Below, piece by piece: positions 17,601 through 26,611 of a DNA stretch of 64,000 nucleotides (positions are counted from its first letter, which is position 1; every line of letters starts with the position of its first letter). The position numbers and the translations under genes are program-made. The DNA is taken from contig NZ_CP096567.1 of assembly GCF_023221595.1 (NCBI RefSeq), forward strand, positions 452,926-516,925, given 5' to 3'. Origin of the DNA: Rhodococcus qingshengii JCM 15477 (GTDB lineage Bacteria; Actinomycetota; Actinomycetes; Mycobacteriales; Mycobacteriaceae). The notes beneath the pieces were generated by a model, which did not search any database, was not told the DNA's origin, and was given only the letters and a program-made list of their open reading frames with translations.

Positions 17601-19608
17601 AGACGCGGCGTACGTTCCGTTCGAGGGCATCGTCCTCGCTGATACCTTTCAGATCACCGAAAGCGGTGACAGCCTCGACGCGGAGATGTTCCCGCAGAAC
17701 AATGCTCGGATCATCCGCCAGAACGACACCCGCATCAACGTCGTCATCGGCAACCCGCCGTATTCGGTGGGGCAGACCAGCGCGAACGATCTGAATGCGA
17801 ACGTCGGTTACCCGACGTTGGACGGCCGCATCGCCGACACCTACGCGAAGCTCTCGACCGCGACGAACAAGAACAGCCTCTACGACTCCTACCTGCGCGC
17901 GTTCCGTTGGGCGACGGACCGCATCGGTGACTCCGGTGTGGTCGCATTCGTTTCCAACGGCGGTTGGGTGGACGGCAACACCGCCGACGGAATCCGACTG
18001 AGCATGGCCGAGGAATACGCACACATTTACGTCTACAACCTGCGCGGAAACCAGCGCACCGCCGGTGAACTGTCTCGCAAGGAAGGCGGAAAAGTTTTCG
18101 GCTCCGGTAGCCGCAACACCGTCGCCATCTTCATCGGCATCAAAAACCCGGCGCATCACGGTCTGTGCGAGATCCACTACCGCGACATCGGCGACTACCT
18201 CACCCGCGAAGACAAACTCTGGATTGTCTCCGAAGGGCACCTCAATACCGTCGAGTGGCAGGCGATCACCCCAAACAGTCACGGAGACTGGGCAAATCAG
18301 CGTGACGACACGTTCACGACCTGGCCGGCCATCGGAGACAAGAAGGGGACCGCGAGTACGGCAGTGTTCGCTCAGTTCTCAATGGGACTCAACTCCGCGA
18401 AAGACGCCTGGTGCTATAACTTCGCAGGTGATGCGCTGACCTCCAACATCGACCGACTTCTCGAGAACGTCAATCTTGCCGCGACGACTTTCGAAACGCT
18501 CGTAAGTAAGGGGGAAATGGCACGAACCGGTGTCGCGATGAGCAAGTTCCTTGATCAGAGACCAGACCTGGCTGACGGCACGAAGCTGAAATGGAGCCGG
18601 AACCTGATCAATAGCGCGGCACGATACGCCCCGCTGACCGCCGACGAGGATGGGATGCGTATCGGCAGCTATCGGCCGTTCTGTAAGCAGCGTGCCTACC
18701 TTGACCGCAAGGTCAACGACATCATCTACCAAATCCCGTCGATGTTCCCCACACCGCACCACACAAACATCGGCTTCTACGTGGTCGGTACAGGCTCGGA
18801 CAAACTGTTCTCAGCGTTGATGACCGACGAGATTCCCGATTTGTCCTTCTGGGGCTCGGGAAGTGGTCAGTTCTTCTCCCGATGGACCTACGTCAAGCCC
18901 GAATCGGCTGATGGTGAGCTAGATTTCGCTTCCACCGACACCACCGAGGTCGACGAGCACGGCTACCGCCGGGTCGACAACATCACCGACGGCGTCCTAG
19001 CCCTCTATGTCGGCGCGGTCGGCGATCAGGTGACCAAGGACGACATCTTCTACTACGTCTACGGACTGCTGCACGATCCCGCCTACCGCGAGACCTACTC
19101 GGCGGACTTGAAGAAGATGCTCCCGCACATCCCGACCCCGGACAGCCGGGAACGTTTCGAGCAGTTCGCCGCGGCCGGTCGCCGGCTGTCCGAACTGCAC
19201 GTCAACTACGAGTCCGTCGCGCCGTACGACCTCGACGTGCAGCTCAAGACCGGCGCGAACCTGGACGACCGTGAGACGCTGCGGATTTCGAAGATGAAGT
19301 GGGGCAAGCGGAAAGACCCGGATACGGGTAAGAACGTCGACGACCGCACTACCATCGTCTACAACCCGAAGGTCACCATCACAGGTATTCCGGAGGAAGC
19401 TGAACGCTTCATGCTCGGCTCGCGTTCGGCGTTGGCGTGGATCATCGAGCGCTACCAAGTCAAGACCGACAAGGCATCCGGGATCGTCAGCGATCCCAAC
19501 GGCTGGTGCGACGAGCATGACGACCCGACCTACATTGTCGAGTTGATCAAGCGTGTCACCACTGTCGCAGTCGAAACCATGAAAACTGTTGATGGACTTC
19601 GCGCATGA
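14608..19608 (+). CDS. Type ISP single-polypeptide restriction-modification enzyme
   Basis: This 1,666-residue enzyme cuts and methylates DNA in one chain. In order: an N-terminal Mrr-like nuclease (GIDLV near 52, then QCK near 73); an SF2 translocase with Walker A CGTGKT near 195, DEAH near 321 and the motif VI region SVGRVMRKSDG near 590; a Ser/Gly-rich linker near 690-720; a coupler; a gamma-class N6-adenine methyltransferase with DPFTGTGTF near 937 and NPPYSV near 1048; and a C-terminal target-recognition region. Order and length match LlaGI/LlaBIII-type enzymes. ATG 14608 follows a GAGAGG ribosome binding site. All catalytic motifs are intact. It anchors a defence-like island with the next genes. 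Confidence 0.93.
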   Translation: MGSVHEVIEAFREAPSNSERGTKFEQLMVRYFELDPLLSQQYEKVWRWIDWPGRKGKPDTGIDLVARERDTGEYTAIQCKFYEPTRTLSKGDIDSFFTASGKAPFSNRVIISTTDRWGKNAEEALEGQSIPVQRIGMAEIAESPIDWDIAWPQGELQVNLSEAKRHEPKLHQQTAIDDVFAGFEKGSDRGKLIMACGTGKTFTALKIAERAALENGGNARILFAVPSISLLSQTLREWTAQTQLDLRAFAVCSDTKVSRSAEDFNIHDVAIPVTTDPAKLAAEMAHRKRAKGLTVVFTTYQSLPAVAKAQELGVDPFDLVICDEAHRTTGVTLFGEDDSNFVRVHDAEFLKATRRLYMTATPRIFDETVKDKAEEHSAELTSMDDETVYGPEFHRLSFGAAVERGLLTDYKVIVLTVDESLMAAPLQDQLAGVHSELRLDDASKIIGCWNALAKRAGETPEGTGFAPGEAPMRRAVAFAKDIAASKQVAEVFPTVVDAYRDLLENSENDGGTVDSTNLDLTCSVRHVDGTFNALQRNEQLSWLKAPIPEGEARILTNARCLSEGVDVPALDAVMFLNPRNSVVDVVQSVGRVMRKSDGKDYGYIILPVAVPAGVSPSEALSNNTRFKVVWQVLNALRAHDDRFNAMVNSIALNATTNKKDGKGNDRLLGGHIGPLVEVGESFDNNGNSSSGSSGNGVDGTGSGNDSAQGVADGTNTGDGGGMATQMALFSLSEWQEAIYAKIVDKVGTRAYWEDWAGDVSDIAAAQITRINALLAGANTAVAEEFERFLTGLRDNLNDSISRDDAISMLSQHLITKPVFDALFAEHDFASHNPVSRVMQSMVDTLDDSGLEAETASLDAFYASVRVRATEVTSAEGKQKVIAELYERFFKIGFKKQSDALGIVYTPVEIVDFILRAADAALRDSFGRGLTDEDVHVLDPFTGTGTFMTRLLQSGLINPTDLARKYANELHANEITLLAYYVAAVNIETTYHALVDQGGDAAYVPFEGIVLADTFQITESGDSLDAEMFPQNNARIIRQNDTRINVVIGNPPYSVGQTSANDLNANVGYPTLDGRIADTYAKLSTATNKNSLYDSYLRAFRWATDRIGDSGVVAFVSNGGWVDGNTADGIRLSMAEEYAHIYVYNLRGNQRTAGELSRKEGGKVFGSGSRNTVAIFIGIKNPAHHGLCEIHYRDIGDYLTREDKLWIVSEGHLNTVEWQAITPNSHGDWANQRDDTFTTWPAIGDKKGTASTAVFAQFSMGLNSAKDAWCYNFAGDALTSNIDRLLENVNLAATTFETLVSKGEMARTGVAMSKFLDQRPDLADGTKLKWSRNLINSAARYAPLTADEDGMRIGSYRPFCKQRAYLDRKVNDIIYQIPSMFPTPHHTNIGFYVVGTGSDKLFSALMTDEIPDLSFWGSGSGQFFSRWTYVKPESADGELDFASTDTTEVDEHGYRRVDNITDGVLALYVGAVGDQVTKDDIFYYVYGLLHDPAYRETYSADLKKMLPHIPTPDSRERFEQFAAAGRRLSELHVNYESVAPYDLDVQLKTGANLDDRETLRISKMKWGKRKDPDTGKNVDDRTTIVYNPKVTITGIPEEAERFMLGSRSALAWIIERYQVKTDKASGIVSDPNGWCDEHDDPTYIVELIKRVTTVAVETMKTVDGLRA

Positions 19609-19708
19609 AGACAACGGATCGCAGCGCGTGGCGCGAATCGCGACCCCGTAGACAATCGCCGAGGTGTAGGGCGTGCCATGCCGTCGCAGTTCCGGGCGGC
19701 GGTAACCG

Positions 19709-21118
19709 TTGAGTGCGACGTCCAGAAGTCAGGAGCGCGACAACGATTTAGCGGTCTTACGTGACCAACTCGAACCCGTGATCGCGAGCCTTCGTGACCT
19801 TCATAACGGCGATAAACTTGCGGCGGGGTGCGAGCATCTCGGCCTGCCGACGCCGCCCGGCGAAGGCACGAAGGCCGAGCGCATCGGTGCGAGCTTCACT
19901 GCATTACCCGACAGTGACCTTCCTCAGGTCGCCGTGGCGGTCCTACGTGAGCTGAGGATGGCTGCAGCAACGCGCAATGCAGTTCAGGATGCGCTCTGGG
20001 CCTTGGCAGATTCACCACAGATCGAGCGCCGAACTCGGCGGGACATCGCACGAAGCCTCGACATCGAGGACGTGGCCATAGGTGGAGAGCGGCTCGTCTC
20101 GATGCTGGACGCACTGTGGATCCTCGACGACAGACTGTTCGGCGACCTCTTCAATGACCGGGGAAACCTGCGAGACCGCGTCCACCGGCACGTCATCCAC
20201 AATCCTGGGGACTGGTCCACCGAAGAGTTGTTCGAGCAACTCGGAGCGTTCGAGGCGAGTGACCGGCGGTTCGCGATGTTCCTCGAACGACTGATGTCAG
20301 CTGACGTCGTCCTCGACGAGGCGGTCCAGCGACGTCTCGTCGACACAGTGAATCCGCACCTACATGCGGTGGGGCTCGCACTGATCGAGACCGGTGCAGA
20401 TGGCGGCTACCCGGTGTTCGAAGTTGTTGCCACATCGGTAGCGCGCAACAGGCGGCCGAAGAACCTCGTCTTCGCCTCACCGGTGCGGCCGGACATCCGT
20501 TTCGTCGACGCTGTCGACAACGACATCGAGATCGTCGATCACGAGGATGCCGACACCAGAGCCCTTGTCTACGACCGCTCCATTGGCCCGGACGGTATCT
20601 GTTGGCGTGATTTGCAGGCCTGGTGGAAAGAAACGGAAGGTTTGGATGACGACGAACTAGCGAAATCGACGCTGTACAAACGTCTTCGGTCCAGTCTCCC
20701 CAAGACTTCCCCGCCACAGGCCTTTCTGTTCGACCAGTACCACCACATCTTCAAAGACTTCGTCCAAGACCTTCCCGCGCTCCTGCCCGAAGTATGGCTG
20801 CACTGGGACCCCAAAACGATCCGGCACCGCGGCGTGAATGCTCTGCCGAGACTCCGTATGGACTTTCTGTTGCTCATGCCGGGGAGCACGCGGATCGTCC
20901 TCGAAGTCGATGGGCAGCATCACTATGCAACCGATGGGAAACCCGACCCGCGGCAGTACGCGAAGAACGTGTGCGCCGATCGCGAGCTGAAGCTGCGTGG
21001 GTACGAGGTCTTCCGGTTCGGTGCCACTGAGCTGCGAAACGACGCGCAGTCGCGAAAGTTGGTCCAGGACTTCTTCGAAGCACTCTTTCGGCGGTACGAC
21101 GTTCCGGGCCTCACGTAG
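19709..21118 (+). CDS. AbiJ-like protein with C-terminal Vsr/DUF559-type nuclease domain
   Basis: This 469-residue protein has an N-terminal helical region (EHLGLPTPPGEGTKAERIGASF) resembling the AbiJ N-terminal domain 3 of abortive-infection proteins. The C-terminal about 110 residues look like a PD-(D/E)XK nuclease of the Vsr/DUF559 type: RMDFLLLMPGSTRIVLEVDGQHHY, then DRELKLRGYEVFRFGATEL. Candidate catalytic residues are the Asp of MDF and the Glu of LEVDG. The start is TTG 19709, 100 bases after the type ISP gene. I infer a phage-defence role from the domains and context. Confidence 0.65.
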   Translation: MSATSRSQERDNDLAVLRDQLEPVIASLRDLHNGDKLAAGCEHLGLPTPPGEGTKAERIGASFTALPDSDLPQVAVAVLRELRMAAATRNAVQDALWALADSPQIERRTRRDIARSLDIEDVAIGGERLVSMLDALWILDDRLFGDLFNDRGNLRDRVHRHVIHNPGDWSTEELFEQLGAFEASDRRFAMFLERLMSADVVLDEAVQRRLVDTVNPHLHAVGLALIETGADGGYPVFEVVATSVARNRRPKNLVFASPVRPDIRFVDAVDNDIEIVDHEDADTRALVYDRSIGPDGICWRDLQAWWKETEGLDDDELAKSTLYKRLRSSLPKTSPPQAFLFDQYHHIFKDFVQDLPALLPEVWLHWDPKTIRHRGVNALPRLRMDFLLLMPGSTRIVLEVDGQHHYATDGKPDPRQYAKNVCADRELKLRGYEVFRFGATELRNDAQSRKLVQDFFEALFRRYDVPGLT

Positions 21119-21267
21119 TGCGCGGTGACCTGGAAAACGGAACTCCGCTAGCGACTTAGGACCACTGACAGTTCCGTGCACGCTGTGGTGGAATCGCCCC
21201 GATGGAGACCCCGCGCAAACCGATGACAAGTTGCAAACAGTGGAGACGATCGCGTCGGTGAATAAGG

Positions 21268-22494
21268 ATGCTGTTGTTCGTTTTCGAAATCGACCCTCAC
21301 CCGATAGCGTGTGTACCTGTGCTCGATACCAGTCATCCGGGACCGGACTACACACTTCGATGGCCGAGGGAACTGTTCGTTCTCGAATCCAAAGCGCTGC
21401 GCGAACTTGTATTGAGTAACAAAGCGGAGTGGAACAGGGGAGTCGAGTGGTTGCTCACTGAAGCATTCGTCGCAGATGTACCTGCCGACGATTTTCGCGA
21501 AGCTAGTCAAGGATTCCTTCGCTCAAGTGACGTGTGGGCATCGACTCCGGCCAAGCTGGGGCGCATAGGTACTAAACCGGAGACCCTGTTTCTGCAAGAT
21601 CTGATTTCGGCCGCTGAAAGACTTCCTGAAGAACATTCACCGCGACCCTATTACGCCGCCCGAGTATCCAGTCGCTCGTCTGAAGCTGCCCACCGTGACA
21701 GTCCTGACCTGGCTGCTGCGCAACGGGATTGGTTAAGAGAAGTGGCACTCATTCAAAATCGTGGATATCTAGATCGAGTTGCCCCCCGCCCGTGCGTCGA
21801 TGACGATTTTCCTGGATTGCAGGATCAAGACCTCAAGCTAGACGAGGTGATCGCTGAACGATTGGGCGAAGCTGGCTTGTGGTGGCCACGCCCAGAAGTA
21901 TGGGACGAACAAACGTTCTACAGTCTCATCGAAGTTTTCCATGATCTCGTGGCTAGACCGCGGGATCGCTGGCTCCACAATTTCAACGGTTGCGGATGGC
22001 ACTACGAACGATTTGCTCCCTATCCGGCGCAAGTGCTGTACCGGTGGACGGTCAACCGAATGCTGAAGCGTCACGGGATCGATCTGATTCTGACCAAGAG
22101 CGGGGAAGACACTGGACGACTGGCTCATCGAGTCGACGAGGGACGCCAAGACCTCATCGATTCTGCGTTGGACGCTCCGGATCAGGAACGGAGAGTGTCT
22201 GTTTCGCACGCCATCGCACTATTTCGCTCACGAAACGCGGGTCGCGATGAGAAGCGCAGTGCATGCACCGTGCTCGCAAGCTTGCTCGAAGAGCGGCGCG
22301 CGCTTCTGAAATCTGAACTCTTCAAGAAAGACGAAGGAGCGCTGTTTCAGATTGCAAACGAGTTCGCCATTCGGCATCGAGATGCCAAACAACACCCCGA
22401 GTATGACGATGCGTATCTCGATTGGATCTTTTGGTGGTACTTGTCCACAATCGAGCTCACCGACAAGCTAGTCCGCCGCCAGACCGACGGATAG
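21268..22494 (+). CDS. Unknown protein with C-terminal HEPN-like R-X4-H motif
   Basis: This 408-residue protein has no family I can name. It is mostly helical, with many Trp residues. Near the C-terminus, R371-D-A-K-Q-H376 sits at the end of a helix pair (NEFAIRHRDAKQHPEY, then LDWIFWWYLSTIELTDKL). An R-X4-6-H motif in such a helical setting is the hallmark of HEPN ribonucleases in abortive-infection systems. The rest has no nucleotide-binding motif. It follows the AbiJ-like gene by 149 bases in the same direction. The HEPN reading is an inference from one motif. Confidence 0.55.
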   Translation: MLLFVFEIDPHPIACVPVLDTSHPGPDYTLRWPRELFVLESKALRELVLSNKAEWNRGVEWLLTEAFVADVPADDFREASQGFLRSSDVWASTPAKLGRIGTKPETLFLQDLISAAERLPEEHSPRPYYAARVSSRSSEAAHRDSPDLAAAQRDWLREVALIQNRGYLDRVAPRPCVDDDFPGLQDQDLKLDEVIAERLGEAGLWWPRPEVWDEQTFYSLIEVFHDLVARPRDRWLHNFNGCGWHYERFAPYPAQVLYRWTVNRMLKRHGIDLILTKSGEDTGRLAHRVDEGRQDLIDSALDAPDQERRVSVSHAIALFRSRNAGRDEKRSACTVLASLLEERRALLKSELFKKDEGALFQIANEFAIRHRDAKQHPEYDDAYLDWIFWWYLSTIELTDKLVRRQTDG

Positions 22495-22643
22495 CCGATC
22501 TGAGAGCTGAGGGGACTGCTGTTGCCAGAAATCTTCCCGACTCGTGACTTTTTGTTGCGTTTCAGGGCAAACTCCGTGAACAGCAACGGCTTCCGGAGAC
22601 TTTAGTGTTCTTCAAGTTTCGTGGAGTTGGGGACTGCCCCCGT

Positions 22644-23429
22644 TCACAGTGAGGTCTTGTCCCATAAGATCGTTTCCAATAGGTTTTTCAGTCTGGCTTG
22701 GGCGGCTGGAGACTGCTGCTGCAACATGTGCGCGATCTCAGCTTCTGCACTATCGATCAGAGGCAATCGCCGGCGGAGCAAATCACTCGATTCCCCGCGG
22801 TACGTCTCTGCCTTCTCGTACGCCGCAATGACGTTGTCGAACCATTTCGTCAGTTCGTAGGCATCGTCAGGCCCGCAACCGGGGCCATCGCTCCAGGACG
22901 TTTCGAAGTCGTCGAACTGCTTGGACATGTCTTCAATTGCCGAACGAACTTCGGCCTCCAAAGTCACAGTCTTTGCGTAGAAGACCGCACCGGAAGCCGC
23001 GGCGATCCGGTCCCGCAGAAGTGAATCTGAGGTCTTTAACTCGTCTTTGTCACCGCGTCTCGCTGCGTCTCTGGAGCGCTCCAGGGCCGGTCGGATTGAT
23101 CCAATCTGTGCCCACATGTCTGCGATGGCCTTCGTGTTATCTCGGCGATGGTTGAACTCGCGTTCGCGGATTGCGCGTGTCTCCGCAGTTTCCACCGACC
23201 TCTCCGCGATCACTGCGGACTGCTGAGCAATCCCAATTGACTTCCGAGACGAGGTGAGGGCAACCACTACGGCGATGAGGGTGACCGATGCTGCCACCCA
23301 TGCGGAGAGCGGTCCAAATACCTGCGTATTCCAGCCACCCCGAACGGTGATACCGCCGAATATTCCACCCACAAAGCCAGCGATGACCAGGGCAGTCACA
23401 GCGCCCAAGCGTCTCAAAAATTTTTGCAT
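22644..23429 (-). CDS. Membrane-anchored coiled-coil hypothetical protein
   Basis: This 261-residue protein has two N-terminal membrane segments (AVTALVIAGFVGGIFGG and LSAWVAASVTLIAVVVAL) with a short loop, then a long charged helical cytoplasmic region (QQSAVIAERSVETAETRAIRERE) and a C-terminal helical domain. The layout resembles small membrane proteins found beside defence genes, but no family is assigned. It is convergent with the gene at 21268 and divergent from the DUF4062 gene. Confidence 0.6.
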   Translation of the reverse strand: MQKFLRRLGAVTALVIAGFVGGIFGGITVRGGWNTQVFGPLSAWVAASVTLIAVVVALTSSRKSIGIAQQSAVIAERSVETAETRAIREREFNHRRDNTKAIADMWAQIGSIRPALERSRDAARRGDKDELKTSDSLLRDRIAAASGAVFYAKTVTLEAEVRSAIEDMSKQFDDFETSWSDGPGCGPDDAYELTKWFDNVIAAYEKAETYRGESSDLLRRRLPLIDSAEAEIAHMLQQQSPAAQARLKNLLETILWDKTSL

Positions 23430-24019
23430 CTGCCCAGCCTATGGAGTGGCACCACATAGCACGAAGAGATGACGAAGCTAGGCTTCTTCGGCGGAGCCGG
23501 TGCTTTGTATATCGACGACCCCGTACCCGATCCAGATGATAGTGCCACCGCTAGGGTTGCTTTATGCCGATTGAGCTTTCAGGTCGTCCGATCTTCTTGG
23601 CGTCGCCGGGGAACCTCGCACACGAACGGGATATTTGTCGAAAGACCGTCTCCGCGTTCAATGAGGAACGAGCCAACCCCGCCCGGGTTCACTTTCTCGT
23701 CCGAGGTTGGGAACAGTTCCCCGCGGGTGTCGGAAGGCCGCAAGCGAGGATTAATCCGTATATCGACGACTGCGATTTCATGATCTTGATGTTGGGAGAT
23801 CACTGGGGCTCTCCTCCAAGCCTCGACGGGCCCTATTCGTCGGGTACGGAGGAGGAGTTCCATCGCTGCCTTGAGCTGTTGGAATCATCGGATGCCTGCA
23901 TGCGTGATCTCCTCGTTCTGTTCAAGACGATTGACGCCGGCCGTCTCCGTGACCCAGGCCCACAACTTTGCAAGGTGATGGACTTTCGTGACCGCTTGGA
24001 GCAGTCGAAGAGCTTGTTG

Positions 24020-24025
24020 TTTGAT
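24020..24025 (+). repeat. Target-site duplication, left copy (TTTGAT)
   Basis: TTTGAT immediately before the IS21 left terminus is repeated at 26606-26611 immediately after the right terminus. Confidence 0.85.
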
Positions 24026-24139
24026 TGTCAATGGCCACGAAGTTCTCCCCGTAGGCGGCCAGTAGTTCTCCCCGCTGGTGGCCACGGGTTCTCCCCGGTG
24101 GCGGCCAGTTGTTTTTCCCCACCCGCTTTCTGATTTGGG

Positions 24140-24931
24140 TTAGCTGAAGGGCTTCACCCCCTTGCCGGTGGTGGCTTCGGTGAGGCGGAAGGAGTCGCCG
24201 TCGGTGACGACGACGTGCGCATGGTGCAGGAGCCGGTCAACGGTGGCGGTGGCCAATGTTTTGGGCATGATCTCGTCGAAGCCGGAGGGGTGCAGGTTGC
24301 TCGAGACGGCAATCGCTCGGCGTTCGTAGGCAGCGTCGACGAGGCGATAGAATCCTTCGGCGGCGTCTTCAGAGACCGGGAGCAGACCGATGTCGTCGAC
24401 GATGATCAGGTCGGAGCGGATGATCCTCGTCAGGGCTCGGGCGATGGAGTCGTCGGCACGGTGCCGGCGGACCAGGGCACCGAGGTCTTCGATGGTGAAC
24501 CAAGACACCGCCAGCCCAGCTTCGACTGCGGCCTGCCCGAGTGCCTCGGTGAAGTGAGACTTGCCAGTTCCCGAAGGCCCACAGACGCAGAAACATTCAC
24601 GCCGCCCGACCCACTCCAGGGTGCGGAGCGCGTCCTGGGTGGCGCGGGGAATCGACGATTTCGTTTCGTCCCAGTCGCCGAAGGTCTTGCCGGTAGGGAA
24701 ACCCGCGCGTTTGCGGCGAGTGTGCAGGTTCGCCCGGTCCCGGCCGGCGGCTTCCTCAGCGAGGAGAACCCGCACGACTTCGGCGGGGTCCCAGCGTTGG
24801 GCTTTCGCGGTCGGGATGATATCGCTCAAGGACCTGCGGATATGGGGCAGTTTCAGGCGTTTAGTCAGGTCGATCGCCTCGGCCAACGGGTCGCCGTTAG
24901 CGCTGGTAACAGTGCGCAAAGGGGTGCTCAT
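24140..24931 (-). CDS. istB: IS21 transposition helper ATPase
   Basis: This 263-residue AAA+ protein assists the IstA transposase in target selection and strand transfer. It shows Walker A GPSGTGKSH, Walker B LIIVDDIGLL and the C-terminal IstB stretch DEIMPKTLATATVDRLLHHAHVV ... DSFRL. The start overlaps the istA stop by one base (TGATG), the usual IS21 arrangement. It is full length. Confidence 0.95.
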   Translation of the reverse strand: MSTPLRTVTSANGDPLAEAIDLTKRLKLPHIRRSLSDIIPTAKAQRWDPAEVVRVLLAEEAAGRDRANLHTRRKRAGFPTGKTFGDWDETKSSIPRATQDALRTLEWVGRRECFCVCGPSGTGKSHFTEALGQAAVEAGLAVSWFTIEDLGALVRRHRADDSIARALTRIIRSDLIIVDDIGLLPVSEDAAEGFYRLVDAAYERRAIAVSSNLHPSGFDEIMPKTLATATVDRLLHHAHVVVTDGDSFRLTEATTGKGVKPFS

Positions 24932-26472
24932 CAGGCGTCATCGCTTTCATCGTCAGTAGTGGCTGGGCTGGCCGGCGCTGGTGTCTGGCCGAAGGTGGAC
25001 CAGGCGGCGGTGCCCGGTTGCAGAGTGTGGTTCTCGCTGCGACGGACCGGATCAGCGTGTTCGTGGGTGACTTGGTAGTCGAGGATCGAGATCAGGTCCC
25101 GATCGGCGAACCGGCCGGTCATCGCCGCCGTCCCCAACGCTCTGTCGACTGCGTCCGGGGAGTGCAGCTTCGAAAGGTCCACGGCCTCGGCCATCTTCGC
25201 CCTGATGCGGCGCGCTCCCGCGGCGGCAGCCTCGACCAGCCAGCTGTTGGCACCCTGGCCCAACTGTAGGAAGGCGAGCTCGGCGGCGGTACGAGGCTTG
25301 GGCACCCGGTCGGCGGCGTCGCGGTCTGGGCGGGGTGGGTAGTGGTCGTTGTCGAGGACCGGTGAACCGGGTTGGCCGCGGCGGTGCCGCGCGACTTCGA
25401 CTGCACCGCCATCATTGTCGACGGCGGTCACGATCAGCTCCTCACCATGGAAGCGGGCCCAGACCCGAGTGTCGATCAACGTGTGCGGCACCGAATACCG
25501 CACCCCTTCCACCGAGATCGTCGACTCCCAGTTCACCCGCCGGGTAGTGCCGAACACCGCGGTGAACGGAGATTTCGGCAGCGGATGCAGCCGCTGCAAC
25601 TCTTCGGCCAGCCGCTCGACCGGCCGCCGCCGAGTAGAGCTGTGGACGCGGGTGTTGACGTCGGTGCAGAACTGCCGGCAAGCCGACTCGAGCTCACCGA
25701 AAGAGTGATACTGCTCGCGCAGGTTCACCTCCTTCGGCAACAGGTCGGCTTTGGCGATCCGCACCGTCGCCTCACTTCCTCCCTTCGACTCCGGATCAGC
25801 AGGTAAACACGTCCGCAGCGTCGTGCCGTAATGCCGTGCCACCTCCACGATCTCCGGATTGCGGACCGCGATCCCGGCCACGTGATCGATCGTCGCGGTC
25901 TTCTCGTTGTCGGTGAGGACATAGACCGGAACCCCGCCCAAGCGGCGGAATGTCGCATCCAAACACGCCGCCACCGTCGGCAATGTCTTGTCCCAGATCG
26001 GGATCACCACCCGAAATCGCGACCACGCCAACCATGCGCAGAACAACGTCGTCTTCCGGCCGGAAATCGTTGGCCCGTCACCGAAGTCGTACTGTAACCA
26101 CAGCCCAGGTTCGGTTACCCACGGCCGATACACTCGCCGCCGACCAGCCCGAAACTGGGCCTTCGCCTCCGCGACCGTCCGGCGCGTGGTCCGCTCACCG
26201 CCGGTGAACCCCAGCGCGACGATCCGTTCGTGGATGACATCCGCGCGGACCTTGCCCTGCGAGCGGACCACCAACTCCTCGATCTTCGGCAGAAAGTCGT
26301 CGATCGCCCGCGCTCGATGCCGCCGGCGGTCCGGCGGCTGCCCCGCAGCGCGCATCTGCACATACCGGGCCACCGTGTGGTGATCACACCCAGCCAGCTC
26401 CGCCGCCGCCCGATAACTACCCGTGAGGTCGTACGCCTCCAAAATTTCCATGATCTCCCTGCTCGATTTCAT
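24931..26472 (-). CDS. istA: IS21-family transposase
   Basis: This 513-residue DDE transposase has an N-terminal helix-turn-helix (EILEAYDLTGSYRAAAELAGCDHHTVARYV). The catalytic core has acidic residues in QYDFGDGP, VLTDNEKTAT and SKGGSEATVRIAKAD (Asp, Asp, Glu). The C-terminal region is typical for IstA. It is full length and forms an operon with istB. Confidence 0.95.
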   Translation of the reverse strand: MKSSREIMEILEAYDLTGSYRAAAELAGCDHHTVARYVQMRAAGQPPDRRRHRARAIDDFLPKIEELVVRSQGKVRADVIHERIVALGFTGGERTTRRTVAEAKAQFRAGRRRVYRPWVTEPGLWLQYDFGDGPTISGRKTTLFCAWLAWSRFRVVIPIWDKTLPTVAACLDATFRRLGGVPVYVLTDNEKTATIDHVAGIAVRNPEIVEVARHYGTTLRTCLPADPESKGGSEATVRIAKADLLPKEVNLREQYHSFGELESACRQFCTDVNTRVHSSTRRRPVERLAEELQRLHPLPKSPFTAVFGTTRRVNWESTISVEGVRYSVPHTLIDTRVWARFHGEELIVTAVDNDGGAVEVARHRRGQPGSPVLDNDHYPPRPDRDAADRVPKPRTAAELAFLQLGQGANSWLVEAAAAGARRIRAKMAEAVDLSKLHSPDAVDRALGTAAMTGRFADRDLISILDYQVTHEHADPVRRSENHTLQPGTAAWSTFGQTPAPASPATTDDESDDA

Positions 26473-26605
26473 CCACCCAGCGTTGCCGGGACCGAATCTG
26501 ACTCACAGCAGGTGGGGAACTATCTGGCCGTACGCGGGGAGAAACCATGGCCACAAAATGCGCCATAAATGGCCGCCAGTGGGGAGCTTACGATGGCCGT
26601 CGACA

Positions 26606-26611
26606 TTTGAT
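26606..26611 (+). repeat. Target-site duplication, right copy (TTTGAT)
   Basis: Direct repeat of 24020-24025 across the IS21 element. Confidence 0.85.

Larger units (their letters stand above)
24026..26605 (-). mobile_element. Complete IS21-family insertion sequence
   Basis: The 2,580-bp element has ends TGTCAATGGCCA (left) and, on the other strand, TGTCGACGGCCA (right), and is flanked by TTTGAT duplications. The left end carries four TTCTCCCC-type repeats at 24043, 24066, 24089 and 24113 (23-24 bp period). The right end carries the complements near 26514, 26536 and 26581. Such multiple subterminal repeats are the transposase-binding sites of IS21 elements. Both istA and istB appear intact, so the element may be active. 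Confidence 0.92.

Noticed and set aside
15301..18282. 993-codon leftward open frame
   Set aside because: It lies antisense to the conserved helicase and methyltransferase domains of the type ISP gene. Its Arg/Val/Asp-rich composition is the mirror of high-GC coding DNA and has no family motif.
24026..24122. Short regularly spaced TTCTCCCC repeats as a CRISPR-like or iteron array
   Set aside because: They are subterminal transposase-binding repeats of the IS21 element, mirrored at its other end.
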